NCBI GenBank assembly: GCA_009823395.1
Contig: CM020512.1
Span: forward strand, 3,420,905 to 3,484,904
Direction of reading: 5' to 3'
Length of the DNA stretch: 64,000 bases
Origin: Thamnaconus septentrionalis
Taxonomy: Eukaryota; Chordata; Actinopteri; Tetraodontiformes; Monacanthidae
A model generated the notes under the pieces. It was not told the DNA's origin, ran no database searches, and saw only the letters and a list, made by a program, of their open reading frames with translations. Position numbers and translations under genes: made by a program. Below, piece after piece: positions 12,428 through 24,697 of the stretch. The first letter of the stretch is position 1. Each line of letters starts with the position of its first letter.

Positions 12428-13484
12428 CAATAATCCGCTATAAAGATTAAAATTAAAGTCTAAATTGAAGGCCGGAGCCGATAAAACATGTAAATGCACA
12501 TACAGACTGATCAATAGGAAATGCAAAGAAACACAACAAACAAAAAAAAAATAGCTGTGCATTGTCTTGTCACAGCCGCAAACAAGCCAATATAATCAAT
12601 TTCCTCCTCCACAGGATGTCCACCGCATGCAACAACCGCGACTCAAAGGTGCAGAAAAACACCAAGCAGGTTTCGAGCAAAGTCGAACCTCCCAAAGTGC
12701 TGCGACAAAAAAAAAAGAAAAAAAAAAAGAAAAAAAGAAAGGTTGAAGTGCAGCGAGCGGCGGCGCCCGGTCATCATGTGAAACCCGTGCGTCACTGAGG
12801 AAACAGGAACGAGAGGTTCGCACTCAAACAACAGGTGCTGCTGCTGTTTTTTTTTTTTCATTATTAGGTTTACAAAGTATAAGAAGAAAAGATTTGACAT
12901 AGAAAAAGTGTTTTGCTAACCTTCTCTGCTACTTCACTTAAATATGTCAAAACACTTCCTTCCTTCCTTCCTTCTTCTACATGGTCGAGTGTGAAAAACA
13001 ACACCCGGGATTATCAGAATATGTTCCTCCTCCTCGTCCTCCTCCTCCTCCTCCTCCAGCTACGAGCCATACAGTCGTCCTGTGAAACGATCTGCCGTAG
13101 GAGGCAACTCTTTAAATTTGGCCGAAGCGCTTGGCCCACACAGTGGAGTCGGCGCTTGCGAGCCCAAGACAAAGTGTTTTTTTGGGGGGCCATTTTTTGT
13201 GTTGCCCCTCTCCCTCCCCACTATCCCTCCACCCGCCATGACAATGAGACAGCTCCTCTCTTGGTTCGATCAAGTGAACCGCCGTCTTCTGAGAGGCAGA
13301 GATGGAAAAGGGAAACGGAGCTGGGAGAGAAGGAAGGGCGCTAATCTCATTACCTCCACTCCTTGGCATGAGAGAGCGCTCATCTCTCTGTGGCAACCGA
13401 CAGGAGGAGGGTGAGGAGAGGGTGAGGAGGGGGGGAAGGCCGGGGAAGGAGAAAAAAAACTCAATCGCACACACACGCCACCAT

Positions 13485-13755
13485 TTCATTTTCCATGTAA
13501 TTAAATCAGTTAAATGTTATAAAAACATGTAAACTCCATCAATGACTCGGAGCCATTTGCATTTTTAATCAGGCCAGATTAATTCTAATAAGCGGGCCGG
13601 GCTAAGGCGATGACAGAGCGGGCCTATTGTGTGTCTGTCACACTCATTTAATTCTGTCATTATGCTCCATATCCTATTATGATAATTGGCTTTTTATTTT
13701 CAATCAAGCGGCACAGCCGAGGCCATTAAATAACAATCTGCGACGAGGCGCACTT
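13485..13755. promoter_or_regulatory. Candidate conserved enhancer with octamer site
   Basis: Repeat-free segment with ATGTAATTAAAT, an octamer ATTTGCAT (13555-13562), TTTTTAATCAG, AGATTAATTC, CATTTAATTC, ATAATTGG and CCATTAAAT. This dense homeodomain/POU content is typical of vertebrate noncoding elements near developmental genes. Confidence 0.35.
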
Positions 13756-13759
13756 TTAA

Positions 13760-15020
13760 CCTGGGAACGTACTGAAAGTTAGGTGACCGGAAAAAACAAA
13801 AAACAAAAGCAAAAACAACAAACCAAAACAACCCCCCCGCCAAAAAAAAAGAAACTGGAAAAATGAATACTGGGAAAGTGTCTGGCGCGCTCGTCGGATG
13901 CAGCGACTCGCCTCAAATGAGAAATGACTGTCAAGACGCTGCGTGTTGACACTTGGCACGAGCTGTAAAGGCAAACACATTAGCTGGAGGAAATGGGCAC
14001 CACCATCTTCCTACTGCAAGGTAACTAAGCAGGGAAGACAAATGTGTCTGATGTGCTCAGCCGTTTCCTTCCACCGCCCACCCCTATCCCCCCTCCCACT
14101 CCCTACGCCGACCCCCCCCACCCACGTCCCCTCTCTGGGCACTCACTCGAAAATGAAATCTCCGAAGGAACGACGGGGGCCGACCTCGCTCTTTAATTGA
14201 AAGACGCAGAAACAAATAAAAAGGGGGAAGTGCTAACAGTTTCGCCGGCAGGGAGACGAGCAGCCGCTCTGACACAGACATGATATTACCCACAGTGAAA
14301 ACAGTAGCTGCGACCCAAATTTATTGTGTGGTGCGCCAGACTTGACAGGGAGGCGCTACTCGCTGTTTTGTCCCGGCCAGAAAGGACTTTTCTCTCTTTT
14401 TTTAAACCATCAATCGTTCAATTATCTTTATTCTTCATTATTTTTTTAAACTGCAAACAGGTGGTACAAGCAGACAGCACTGTAAATGACACAAACTAAA
14501 TGCACAGCACAACATTAATGTGTGATTTAGTTGTGCGCCCCCATAGCCAGGGGCACTGTCATTACACAGTGTGCGGCAGCTAGCTTAAAGCTACTCCACC
14601 TATTACACGGTTACCGACACATGTGAAGCTAAATATACATGCAAATAAATAAAGAAATAAAGAAATAAAGAAATGAATGAATAAAAATGAATATCTGAAG
14701 ACATTCTGTTTAAAATTGAGTAATTAAGTAGATGTGCTCGTAAGTAGTGAAATTGTTTTGTTATTAATGAGATTTAGAGCTTGATATACAGTACGCATAC
14801 ACAAGTTAAGATAAAAACGCAGTGTGTTCAGGCTAGCTGAGATACGCAACCTCACCTGACAATCACATGGGCAAGCTTGGGCTAGCAGATAGCAACGTTA
14901 GTTAGCGCGGTAATGCTATCATGAAACTTAATCATCATCGAGACGGTGTTTTGTCCACTGTTTCACTCCCAACTTATTGCACATTTTGAAACGTAAACAT
15001 ACCAACTTGCAAACCGCTGC
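13760..15020. other. Intron stretch, no feature recognised
   Basis: Poly-A/C runs at 13795-13850, an octamer ATGCAAAT at 14639-14646 and an A-rich (AAATAAAG)n segment at about 14643-14690. Otherwise unremarkable. Confidence 0.45.
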
Positions 15021-15026
15021 ATTCAA

Positions 15027-15260
<234 letters not shown>

Positions 15261-15264
15261 TCAA

Positions 15265-17350
15265 GAGCACAGAATTCGATTGCAATGCACCTAACCTAAC
15301 CACTGACGGCTGGAAGTGAACAATTGGCCACTGTATAAATGCACTTTTGGGGTTAATATCTACTCATTACACTGGATTGTTGCTTTTCATTGTTGGAAGG
15401 AAAAAATAAATGCTTTGCTCCATTTGTTTGATTTTTAAAATTAACAAATCTGTATGAAAAATGTCCGTGCAAAATTAAGAAAACCCTTCATGGCAAAGCC
15501 TTGTCATGTCGGCCTCAGCAGTGCCAGCGAGCGTCATGGGGACGCGTGCAACTACAAAGATGCAGGATTGAGATGCCATCACGTCATGTCACCAGTCGGC
15601 ATGCAGGGGCTGCGGTGTGAAGCATGTGGTCAGGAACATTTTCTGCCCACAAATGCCACAGCGGTTGAGTTGATGAGAAAATCCTTTGTGAAAACAGTCA
15701 AGCTGAGAGTGGATGTTGCGCTGCAGCAGCACGCCTGTCGTTTCTTTCTCACGGGACGATATCAAGCAGGTCGTCCTCTCGGTTCGTCATCACTCATCTC
15801 TCTGTTTGCTACAATTCCTCTTATTGGCTTTCTCTCCAAGAGCCTTTAGCTGCTACAGCGCTAACACACTGCCTTTGCTTTGTCCAATGTCAGTATGACG
15901 CCCGTGTCAAATAAAACTTAAGTTATTTGGAGATTTTCCTTGAACATCGGGGGTCTTACAGAGGTCAGCGGCTCCAGAGAGGCAAAAAAAAAAAACAACA
16001 GGTCTCAGCCCTGTGGGACTGCGAAAGGAGAAACTAGTGGAGATGTGACATGAACAACAGAGCTTTGATGTTGATTTTCTGGTTTGTGCCAGTAGAGTGA
16101 AGAGCGACGCTGCCAAATGTGCCAAACTCAGCAACTGGCTGGCGATTAGAGAAAAGCCTCAGTAGTTGATTCGAGCAGGTAACGCTCACAGCTTACAGAA
16201 GGAGAAAAAAAAATGATTCCCCGAGTTCAGTGCACTCTGGCTTAGTTAAAAGTTCTAATTATACTTTCAGAGTTTATTGCTGTAGTGTAGCTGCTGGTAA
16301 ATTTCACAAAATTTCACAAATTTCACATTCAGTTAGTTTTCATTTATCAAAAATGGCTTGAAAGGCAGAATTGGGCCTTAAAAGCAAAAACCCAGTTTAG
16401 TAAATGAGATGTGTTTAACCGGTCTGGGTAAACCGTGCACTATAAATAATAAAATAAATATTATGAAGGTGAAGCATTTGTTGCCTTTCTGTTCAAATTT
16501 ATAGCACAGAAATGTCACTTAGTTTATCTCAACACTGCCAAAATCTAAACTCAACAAACATCACACGTCAATCCGTCAGTGTTTTCGAGTCATTCTCACT
16601 TAAACCGCTGACCTTTTCTAATCTTGCTCTTTCTTTCATTATACTGTAAATGCCACAGCCCTTCTTCTCACTTATCAGAAAATGGGATGCTTATCACTTC
16701 CTCTTTCTGCTTTTTTTTTTATATAATAATTCATTATGAGTAAACCGCCGGAGAGAGAGAGAGAGAGAGAAATAAGTCACAAGCCGCTTTCATAGAGGCC
16801 TGTGTAATAGTGGACATCATGTCATCCACTCAGTGTGGCTGCAAATGGACTGTAAACAATAGCAGGAAAGCAGAGGGGAGGTGGTGGTGGGGGGGCAGGG
16901 ACCGGGTTGTCCTCCCAGAAGCCACAATGGACGACAGCGGGACTTTCAGCGCCCGGCGGTTCTTAGCAGCGGCTCTGCTCCATAAACAAAATGCTTGAGT
17001 GGTCGCCTCACTCACATTCTCAGGTCTAAAATTAGCCGCTAGCTGTCGCCGCTGATTCAGGTGGACGGGAGCCTCACTTTTCTTGGTGTTTAGGGAGAAA
17101 AGTGCTTTTCCAAGTTCACTACCCTCCCACTCCTCACTCCTCCCCCTCCCTCACCCATACTTTGCATTTATCTCTGCACTCTATTAGGGCTCCCTTCCTC
17201 CTAACCCCTGTCGATGGTGGTGGTGGTGCAAAGGGAAAGTCGGGAGTCTCTCCTCAGTGCACGGCCATTTCACACTCCCACAAACCAATTTCACTTTTAG
17301 CACTCGGGAGACAAGATTTAATAAACCTTTTCATTTGGTCATCACAACTC
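15265..17350. other. Intron stretch, no gene recognised
   Basis: A 131-codon open frame at 15454-15849 has two CxxC-like pairs but no known domain. A short (GA)n run lies at 16751-16771. Otherwise unique sequence. Confidence 0.4.
16299..16327 (+). repeat. (AAATTTCAC)3 short tandem repeat
   Basis: Three 9-10 bp units in intron 1. Confidence 0.8.
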
Positions 17351-17353
17351 TTC

Positions 17354-17559
<206 letters not shown>

Positions 17560-17936
17560 GGCGACACGGTGGCGCAGTGGTTAGCGCTGCCGCCTCACAG
17601 CAAGAAGGTCATGGGTTCGATTCCGGGGCCTGGGCCTGTGACCTTTCTGTGTGGAGTTTGCATGTTCTCCCCGTGTCTGCGTGGGTTCTCTCCGGGTTCT
17701 CCGGCTTCCTCCCACACTCCAAAAACATGCATGTGAGGTCAATTGAATATTCTAAATTGTCCGTAGGTGTGCATGTGAGTGTGAATGGTTGTTTGTCTCT
17801 ATGTGGCCCTGCGATGAACTGGCGACTTGTCCAGGGTGTACCCTGCCTTCGCCCTAAGACAGCTGGGATAGGCTCCAGCAGACCCCCGTGACCCTGAATA
17901 GGAATAAGCGGGTATAGAAGATGAATGAATGAATGA
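17560..17936 (+). mobile_element. Full-length tRNA-derived SINE inserted in a TA microsatellite
   Basis: The head carries a Pol III A box (TGGCGCAGTGG, 17569-17579) and a perfect B box (GGTTCGATTCC, about 17614-17624). A long body follows, containing GTTTGCATGTTCTCCCC and GGCGACTTGTCCAGGGTGTA, then an (ATGA)n tail. It is flanked by a perfect 12-bp duplication, ATACATACATAT, at 17548-17559 and 17937-17948, so it inserted by target-primed retroposition into an existing TA/TACA repeat. The intact boxes and clean TSD suggest a fairly recent insertion. This SINE type is widespread in teleosts; I do not assign a family name. Confidence 0.9.
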
Positions 17937-17955
17937 ATACATACATATATATATA

Positions 17956-17987
<32 letters not shown>

Positions 17988-18034
17988 CATACATATACAT
18001 ATATATATACATACATATACATATATATACATAC

Positions 18035-18083
<49 letters not shown>

Positions 18084-18135
18084 CATATATATATATATAT
18101 ATACATACATATATATGAATATATGAATACATATA
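17937..18135. repeat. (TA)n/(TACA)n microsatellite, 3' half of the array split by the SINE
   Basis: TATATACATACATA blocks repeated several times, then pure TA and a GAATATAT end. Confidence 0.95.
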
Positions 18136-18235
18136 TACAGGAAAATTGAGTAAAATCCGAATTTTTCATGTGCTGCTTTCATGAGTTCTGATGAATTTCT
18201 GAGGACTTAAGTTAAGAATTTGTACACACATACGG

Positions 18236-18745
18236 GGGGGGGCGGGGGCAGTTGACGTGTTACTATGGGGACGCTCCCCTCCGTTGCCGGCTGTGCCGAG
18301 GCCTGCTCCATTGTGGCGGGAGACAACAGCTGTCTTTACCTTTGGCAGGCAAACAGGCTCATTAAGGGGCCGGCCATGTTTGTTTTCATGCCCGATACCG
18401 AGCCCTGAGCAAACAGCGCCGTATCTGCGCTCAGCAGCCCTCGCAGCCGCTGCGTTTCCTTCCCCCATTGTGGAGCGAGGAGCCCTGGCATGCCGTGAGT
18501 CCCGGCGTGACGGTGCCGCCGCCCCCACCCCCGCCACTCTCCGACTCCCCAACCCCTCCCCTTACCAACTCTTACACCCCTCCCTGCCCCCGCAGAGAAT
18601 GCTCATGCTAGACTGCGAAATGAAGCCAAAAGTCCGGAGCTGATGAAACGGAGTCAGGATGCTCGGCATATCCCGCATACAATGTACGTCATTACGCCGG
18701 GAGAACCCCGAGTCGCACGTCTTGCGGCATGTCGCGAGAAAAAAA
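18236..18745. promoter_or_regulatory. CpG- and GC-rich block in intron 1
   Basis: GC-rich unique sequence after a G-run, with open frames on both strands that reflect base composition. It contains GGCTCATTAAGGGGCCGGCC and several CpG clusters. Candidate CpG island or enhancer; nothing else recognised. Confidence 0.3.
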
Positions 18746-19394
18746 TAAAATAAAAAAGATGCCTTTGTTTGTCGCATGGCCACAAGACGCAATGAAATGG
18801 TGTCATTATTTGGTCAGAGAGAGAAAAAGAGGGATGTTGCCATCACATATTTTCTCCTCCGGCGGCGCCAAATGACGAGGCAGGTTGAAGTCGTAACAAA
18901 AATCTCACCCCAAAGCGTGAAACGGTGCTGAGCGTCATTCCGTTACTGTGTTGGTGGCGCTAGCTTACACAGAACAGAAGAAACAAGGTTTTCCCCCCCT
19001 ACATCCAAAATTCAAATCCAAATAAAGTTGCATTTCCCAAAAAATGCAGTGGCTGACTTAAATACGACCCCACAGCCCCGCCTCCTCCCCCCCCCCCCCT
19101 TTTTTTTTTTTTTTTTTTTTATTCCGCAATTTGTCAGGACCAAAGTCACAACACATTTTGAAATGAGTTCTTAATGTGGAGTAATGAGGCTGTCAGTTCG
19201 ACGCACTCGGCTGCTTGTTTGAATTTGACTCATGTCGTAGATTCAATTAAATCAGCTGAAGCCGAGCTGGCCGCTGGCCACATCGGTAATGGGTGACCTC
19301 ATTCAAACAATGCTCTGACATATTGAAACAATAAGAGGAAGGGCCTTGAGCCAGTTGCAAAAGCAAATTCCACTCTGAGTGATAAGGTTAAAAC

Positions 19395-19450
19395 ATATAT
19401 ATACAGTATATATATATATATAATTTATATATATATATTCATATATATTT
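19395..19450. repeat. Short (TA)n tract
   Basis: TATATACAGTATATATA and related repeats. Confidence 0.85.
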
Positions 19451-20299
19451 CTAAACATACATGTATTACAATGAAGTTTAGAGTCACAAAGTGTTCTACT
19501 CACGATGCCGTCCTCCATTTTAACCCTTCAGCCGTCGGCCTCACTCGACGGGACGACGTGTCATTTGTGCCATTTTTTTCCCACCCGAAAGTCAACCAAT
19601 GATACACAAAATGACACAAAATGCAAGACACCCACTGACTGCGGGCGGCGGATAAACATCCCGTAGGCGCTCAATGCACACGTGCTCGCCGACCTTTGAC
19701 TCGCGCTTCCTTCGCCAGCAATAACTGAAAACAAAATTGCTCAGCGATAACTCCACCTCACGGACTGCTTTTTTTTTCTTTTCTTTTAAATACGACTGAC
19801 ACGATTCTTCTTCTGGGGGTTTTCTCTCTCATTTTTTTTTTTTTTTCAATTGGGTACTCAGAAGTCTAAACTGATTTTGTCTGAAAATTCCTGGAATCTG
19901 AATGATGGCACAAACAGTCCCAAGGCTATGTAAACAAGAATTCAAGCTCCAGTGTGCAGCTACACTTTCTCAGCAACAAACAAGGGTGGAAAAAAAAAAA
20001 AATAACACCACTTCTCACTTCTGGAAGGGTCACCTCAGCTGGTGTACAAGGGAGGTTGAGCAGTCAAAAGCCCCCCTTTTTTCCTTTTACTTCAGTGTCA
20101 CTGAGCAGCTAATTGTGTCACTTGTTTCACGGCAGACTCGCCAGTTAATATGTGTAAAGTCACACTTTGCACTCGCCACGTTGTCGAAGCACAACAGACA
20201 CGAGGCAGTGGAATCAGAACACAACGTCTCGCTTCACTGCTCTTGTTTCTCTATCCACCAGGGCAATCACAGTTACAGTAAACAGATAAAAAGAGCCCG

Positions 20300-20301
20300 C
20301 C

Positions 20302-20341
<40 letters not shown>
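20300..20341 (+). repeat. (CG)n(CA)n tract
   Basis: CCGCGCGCGC followed by (CA)n; alternating purine-pyrimidine, Z-DNA prone. Confidence 0.92.
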
Positions 20342-20364
20342 GCTCTATCTAGTAACTGCATCTC

Positions 20365-20575
20365 ATTAGGCGGAGTTCCCTCTGGCCCTGACTCCATTAG
20401 AAATTAAAACTTGGGACAATTAGAGGCAAATTGCTCTCAGCTCAGGGCTCCAAGACGACTTAATTACAGGCTCGTCTGAAAGCTGCGCTGCGATACTGCG
20501 TCGCAGCAGATGGCGAATACCTGGATGATGCGTCGGTGAATTTTAAGCTGACAAATTTACTGAAATGAAAAGTCT
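20365..20575. promoter_or_regulatory. Candidate conserved enhancer
   Basis: Unique block after a CA tract with CTCATTAGG, CCATTAGAAATTAAAAC, GACAATTAGAGG, CTTAATTACAGG and GGTGAATTTTAAGC. Noncoding; homeodomain half-sites are dense. Confidence 0.3.
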
Positions 20576-21179
20576 AAAGCGCCGCCGCAAACGACAGAAG
20601 GAGCCCACGATTTGGGTTTTCTGCCTGCTAAGTGTCTAAAGTTTGGCCTTGATTCAGACGGGAACAGCGTGTGTCTTCCTCCTTCTCCTGACAAACCAGA
20701 TGCAGCGTTTCTGAAATCTTCAACCCTTTTTCATTTACTTTGCGTGGCCTCTGGTGAAAGCTCACAGGAAGCCTTGGGGGAGAGATGGCAAAACGTAGAC
20801 GATGATTGGGGAAACACATTCAATGGATCAATTAGATTTGCTACCAGTAGCAGGGGCGCTAGCCCAAAAGATTTCCCACAGGTGTGAGGGTTGACATGTG
20901 ACCACCCGGTGGGGCCGCTGTTGGTTAGAGGGAAGTTTGCTCAGGAGTCAAGTGAAAACACGTCGTAACAATTTGTGCAAATCTATTGATGTCCAATACG
21001 TAGCTGTCCAGCTTCAATCCATGCAAGGTTTTAAAACAACTGGCAGGTTGATTAAAGGTCAAAGGAGCGGCAACCTTGTGTTTATTTAAATAGATCGTTT
21101 TGGCCTCAGTGAATTTGGATTTTAGCCACGTTGAATTTTTCTCTTGGCAAATTGAGAGGAATTGGGCTTTTTTTTAATT

Positions 21180-21213
21180 GGGCCGTCACTCCAGCACCTT
21201 GGAGTGACGGCCC
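21180..21213. other. Perfect 14-bp GC-rich hairpin
   Basis: GGGCCGTCACTCCA (21180-21193), a 6-base loop, then its exact complement TGGAGTGACGGCCC (21200-21213). It lies in unique intron sequence just after a T-run. The function is unknown. It is far shorter than a miRNA precursor. Confidence 0.85.
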
Positions 21214-21651
21214 GCGCAGGCTTTCAAGCCGCCAATGCCGCTTGTATTTTAAGATGAAACATTAAACACGGTGGTAACCTTAATTTGGCATTGGAATGTG
21301 GTGAGAAGTGCTCCAGCCTCGCTGCACTATTTCCCCAAGGAGCAAAAAAGAACAACACAGGTATTCCATCAAAATCCTTTAAAAATGACAAGGACACGAG
21401 GCACATTTTTCTGTAATTGAACCAACTGTAGTTTATGTAACGACTGACCGTTCTGCCCTTCAAGCCGGTGGGGGGATAGAGGGAGGGAGAGAGAGAGGGA
21501 GAGAGCGATGTGATTGCTCCGTGTTCTTGCTGCTGTCACGTGACACCGTGTCCCATTATATTGGGATGTTGTCATAGGAGGAGAGGAAATGAAATGCCTG
21601 GGAGCTGTGTAGCAACTATGTGCACGCATAAGTGTGTGTTTGTCCGTGTGG

Positions 21652-21652
<1 letters not shown>

Positions 21653-21720
<68 letters not shown>
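21653..21720 (+). repeat. (GT)34 microsatellite
   Basis: 68 bp of pure GT. Confidence 0.97.
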
Positions 21721-21723
<3 letters not shown>

Positions 21724-22921
21724 AATGGTGGGCCGCTACAGAGGAGCGAAGAAAAGAAAACAAACTACGGCCGCGTCAATCTTAATGTTTGCGTTTAAAG
21801 CAAGTTTTAGACTGAAGGGCGAGCGTCTAGCCGAGATTGTAGAGGTTAAAGTCAGTCTAGGGTTTGTGTTGGTGTGAGATAGAGGCAGTCAGGGGTCAGG
21901 GGCACATAGAATAATCCAGAAATACATGAAATAAATAACTACTAGTCCCTGTTGTTGCGGTGCAGTGAGATTAGCCTAAACCTCTAGTCTGAAATCTGGT
22001 ACGTCCGTCTGGAGGTGGGAGTGTTGTCAGCCTAGAACCAATAGAAGGGCAGGAGGAGAATGTTGCAATGTGTGATTAAAAATGAAAAAAAAAAAAACAA
22101 CCACAGGCCACGGAGAAGAGCAGCGGCTAACGAGATTAGCGCGGATGATGCAGTCGAGGCAGGCTCATTATAATTGGATGGCATTTTCCCATTAAAATAG
22201 AGTTTTTTTCACCCCCAAGTGGACAAGATGTTATTTTCTTTTTTCGCAACTTCCAAATGGCTTTAGCGAGAGTCAGAAGCCAAGTGGCTCGGCTGACTAA
22301 AAATACGATCCACTTTAATGTGACTGTCAAAAGGTTCATCCAATGGAGTTTTCCTCTCCCCCTTTTCCAAATGTTTTTTATTCACTCTGCAAGCCAACGG
22401 ATGCAATGAAATAAACCCCACGAATTAGCAAAACATTGCACTCAGCGTGTCAGTTTGCAAAAGCCTGTGAAATATGTCCAAAAGCGAACAAAGTCAACTT
22501 GTTGTGCGTGTGTCTCACAGTCTGTGTGGGAGGTTTATAAGTGAGCGGTCCTGCAGGGTTTAGAATAGTGTGTTGGAGAATTTGTAATTGGGCAAAAAAA
22601 AGAAAAAGAAAAAGAAGACAGTAAATTAGGAGCGAGCGATTTTTTTCCAATGACACACGGATTAATGGAGTGTTTGAGGGGATAAAGTGGAAACAGGGGA
22701 GGGGGATCGAGATGCAGAAAAACTGGAGCAGCACCTCCACTTCCAGCTCGGCGAGCGTGAGAACCAAATTAGTTTTGTGATTCTTGGTTTGAGATCCGTG
22801 TTGAACGAATTAAAGTGGGATATTTTTTTTTCATGTTTTCTTGTGATTACTGACTGTCCATCTCCCTGCAATTAACTGCTGACCCACAAAAAATGGCTGC
22901 GGGATGAACAGCGATGAGAGG

Positions 22922-23131
22922 TGGATGAATGAATGGATGGATGGATGGATGGATAGATGAGTGGATGTATGGGTGGATGGTTGGATGGATAGATGAGTGG
23001 ATGTGTGGATGGATGGATGGATGATGAATGATAGGAGAGTGGATGGATGGGTGGGTGGATGGATGAGTGGATGTACGGGTGGATGGATGGATGGATGAGT
23101 GAATGGATGGGCGGGTGGACGGATGGACGGA
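22922..23131 (+). repeat. (GGAT)n minisatellite-like array
   Basis: 210 bp of GGAT units with regular GAGT, GTAT, GGGT and AGAT variants that recur as longer blocks (GGATGAGTGGATGTATGGGT). No SINE body was found in front of it, although SINE tails of this type occur in the window. Confidence 0.92.
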
Positions 23132-23134
23132 CCT

Positions 23135-24639
23135 CAAAACTGACTCACATCCGCTGGAGCTCATTAAAACAGAGCAATTATGGGAAAGTGAAACTTTTTA
23201 AACTGTTCAGCACCTGAAGCGGATGAACTCGCTGAGCTCTGCCCTGATGAACGCAGCAATCAGTCCGTCCGCCCAGCTGCTTCACCACTTCAAGCCTCGA
23301 CGTGTTTTCCTGCCTTTTTTTTTTTTTCCATCCTTCCCTCACTTATCGCCACGCACGCAGCCACAGGTAGCTATTAGCTAGCTCAACTCTTGGAAGCCTT
23401 TTACCTCTGCCAGCGATCACTTGGCTACTGGAATGCTTTAAATGTCGGCCCGTTTTGCATTTTTATACGTTTTTATGCAAATGTAACCCTGGACTGTATA
23501 CTGGCAGCTTTACAGCTTGTTGCCTGAGTGGCAGTGGTTGGACGTCTCCGCTAATGGCGGCTGAATAAAAATAGAGCGACATCGGCAGCAACCACGGTCC
23601 CTCAGAGAGGGTGAAGGATGTGAAAAGTTCATATTTCTGAGCTAATGTACAATAACATTAACCCTGTTGAGCAAAGGTTCACGTGTCAAAGCCGGTCTGA
23701 TACTTTTTTTGGTGATTCATATCACAGACACTGTACCAGCACAAGGTTTTCACACTTCACATGCAGAGGTGATATGAATGCACATTTTTCTTTATGGTGG
23801 GTTTCGGTGATGATATTTCTGCGAAGGGGTTATTTTGAGCTCTAACCGCTGCATTCGACAAAAGACAACAACAAAAAAAAAATCTTTGGGGTAACGCACA
23901 CTTGAAAACCTGCTTCTCCGTCGCCCTCGCGCCACTTCCTGACTCGACAGCGGCAGGCGTGCGCCGCTTTTCTTTTCTTGCCAAATCCGTCGTGAGAGAT
24001 TTCATCACTATTTCCCAGCTGACAATTTCACGGGCTCGCCGTCCTGCGGGCAGTAATTATGAGTCCTGTGTGCATGTAAACACGGCCGCTGTTTTACACG
24101 CGTGCCTTGGCTCCACTTTCACCGAGAAGAGGCGACGTATCTAAAAGCAGCCACTCTTCTCCCTTCTCGTACGTGTCTGTGCATTTATTGCATTTGACTT
24201 TTTCTTTACTTTTCTTCCATTGGGGGGGGCTGGTGATGCTCCGTGAACGGCCAGCAGCGAGCGCTCGGCAGGTTGAGAAGAAAAATAAAAAAAACAGCCG
24301 AGCAGAGCAGAGCTGCCGTCTGTCTGCGTGAAAGCCGAGGCTACACGGCGACTCTGGATCAAGTGCCATTGTTTTGGTAATAGTAAACCCGGGGGCCACT
24401 TGCCAGCAGGCATTAGTCATTCATCCAACAAGGTCCGCAAAACAAACCACAAAGTGCTCCGATGTTGACTTCCTCTTATTGAATTCTGAGCACATGAGCA
24501 CATTTCCAAGTGTCTCGCAGCGCCGGACGAGGACTCGCTCGCCTGAAGTACGGCTGCCATGTTTGTTTATTTGTGCGCCTTTTCTGACGGGAAGCCAGCT
24601 CATTTGGAAGCATGGGGGGGTTGTGTGAGCGTGTGTGCA

Positions 24640-24697
<58 letters not shown>

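Noticed and set aside
12562..12798. Acceptor-like TTTCCTCCTCCACAG followed by a Lys-rich frame on the plus strand
   Set aside because: The Lys run comes from an A-rich tract. It does not match the lysine-rich lead-in to the TOX HMG box and is on the opposite strand from the gene.
15454..15849. 131-codon frame with two CxxC-like pairs
   Set aside because: No known domain, no splice context and no codon signal; most likely chance.
17560..17632. tRNA-like A and B boxes suggesting a tRNA gene
   Set aside because: No cloverleaf closes and the sequence continues into a SINE body with tail and TSD.
18166..18643. 128-codon frames on both strands
   Set aside because: Open because the block is GC-rich; no recognisable protein.
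18945..18965. TTGGTGGCGCTAG as another CTCF site
   Set aside because: Lacks the CC-A half of the core; too weak to list.
22922..23131. GGAT array considered as a CRISPR or coding repeat
   Set aside because: Unit is 4 bp with no spacers; a simple microsatellite.
23708..23785. GTGATTCATATCAC facing TGATATGAATGCAC as a hairpin
   Set aside because: Pairing is imperfect and the loop is about 50 bases; likely chance in AT-rich sequence.
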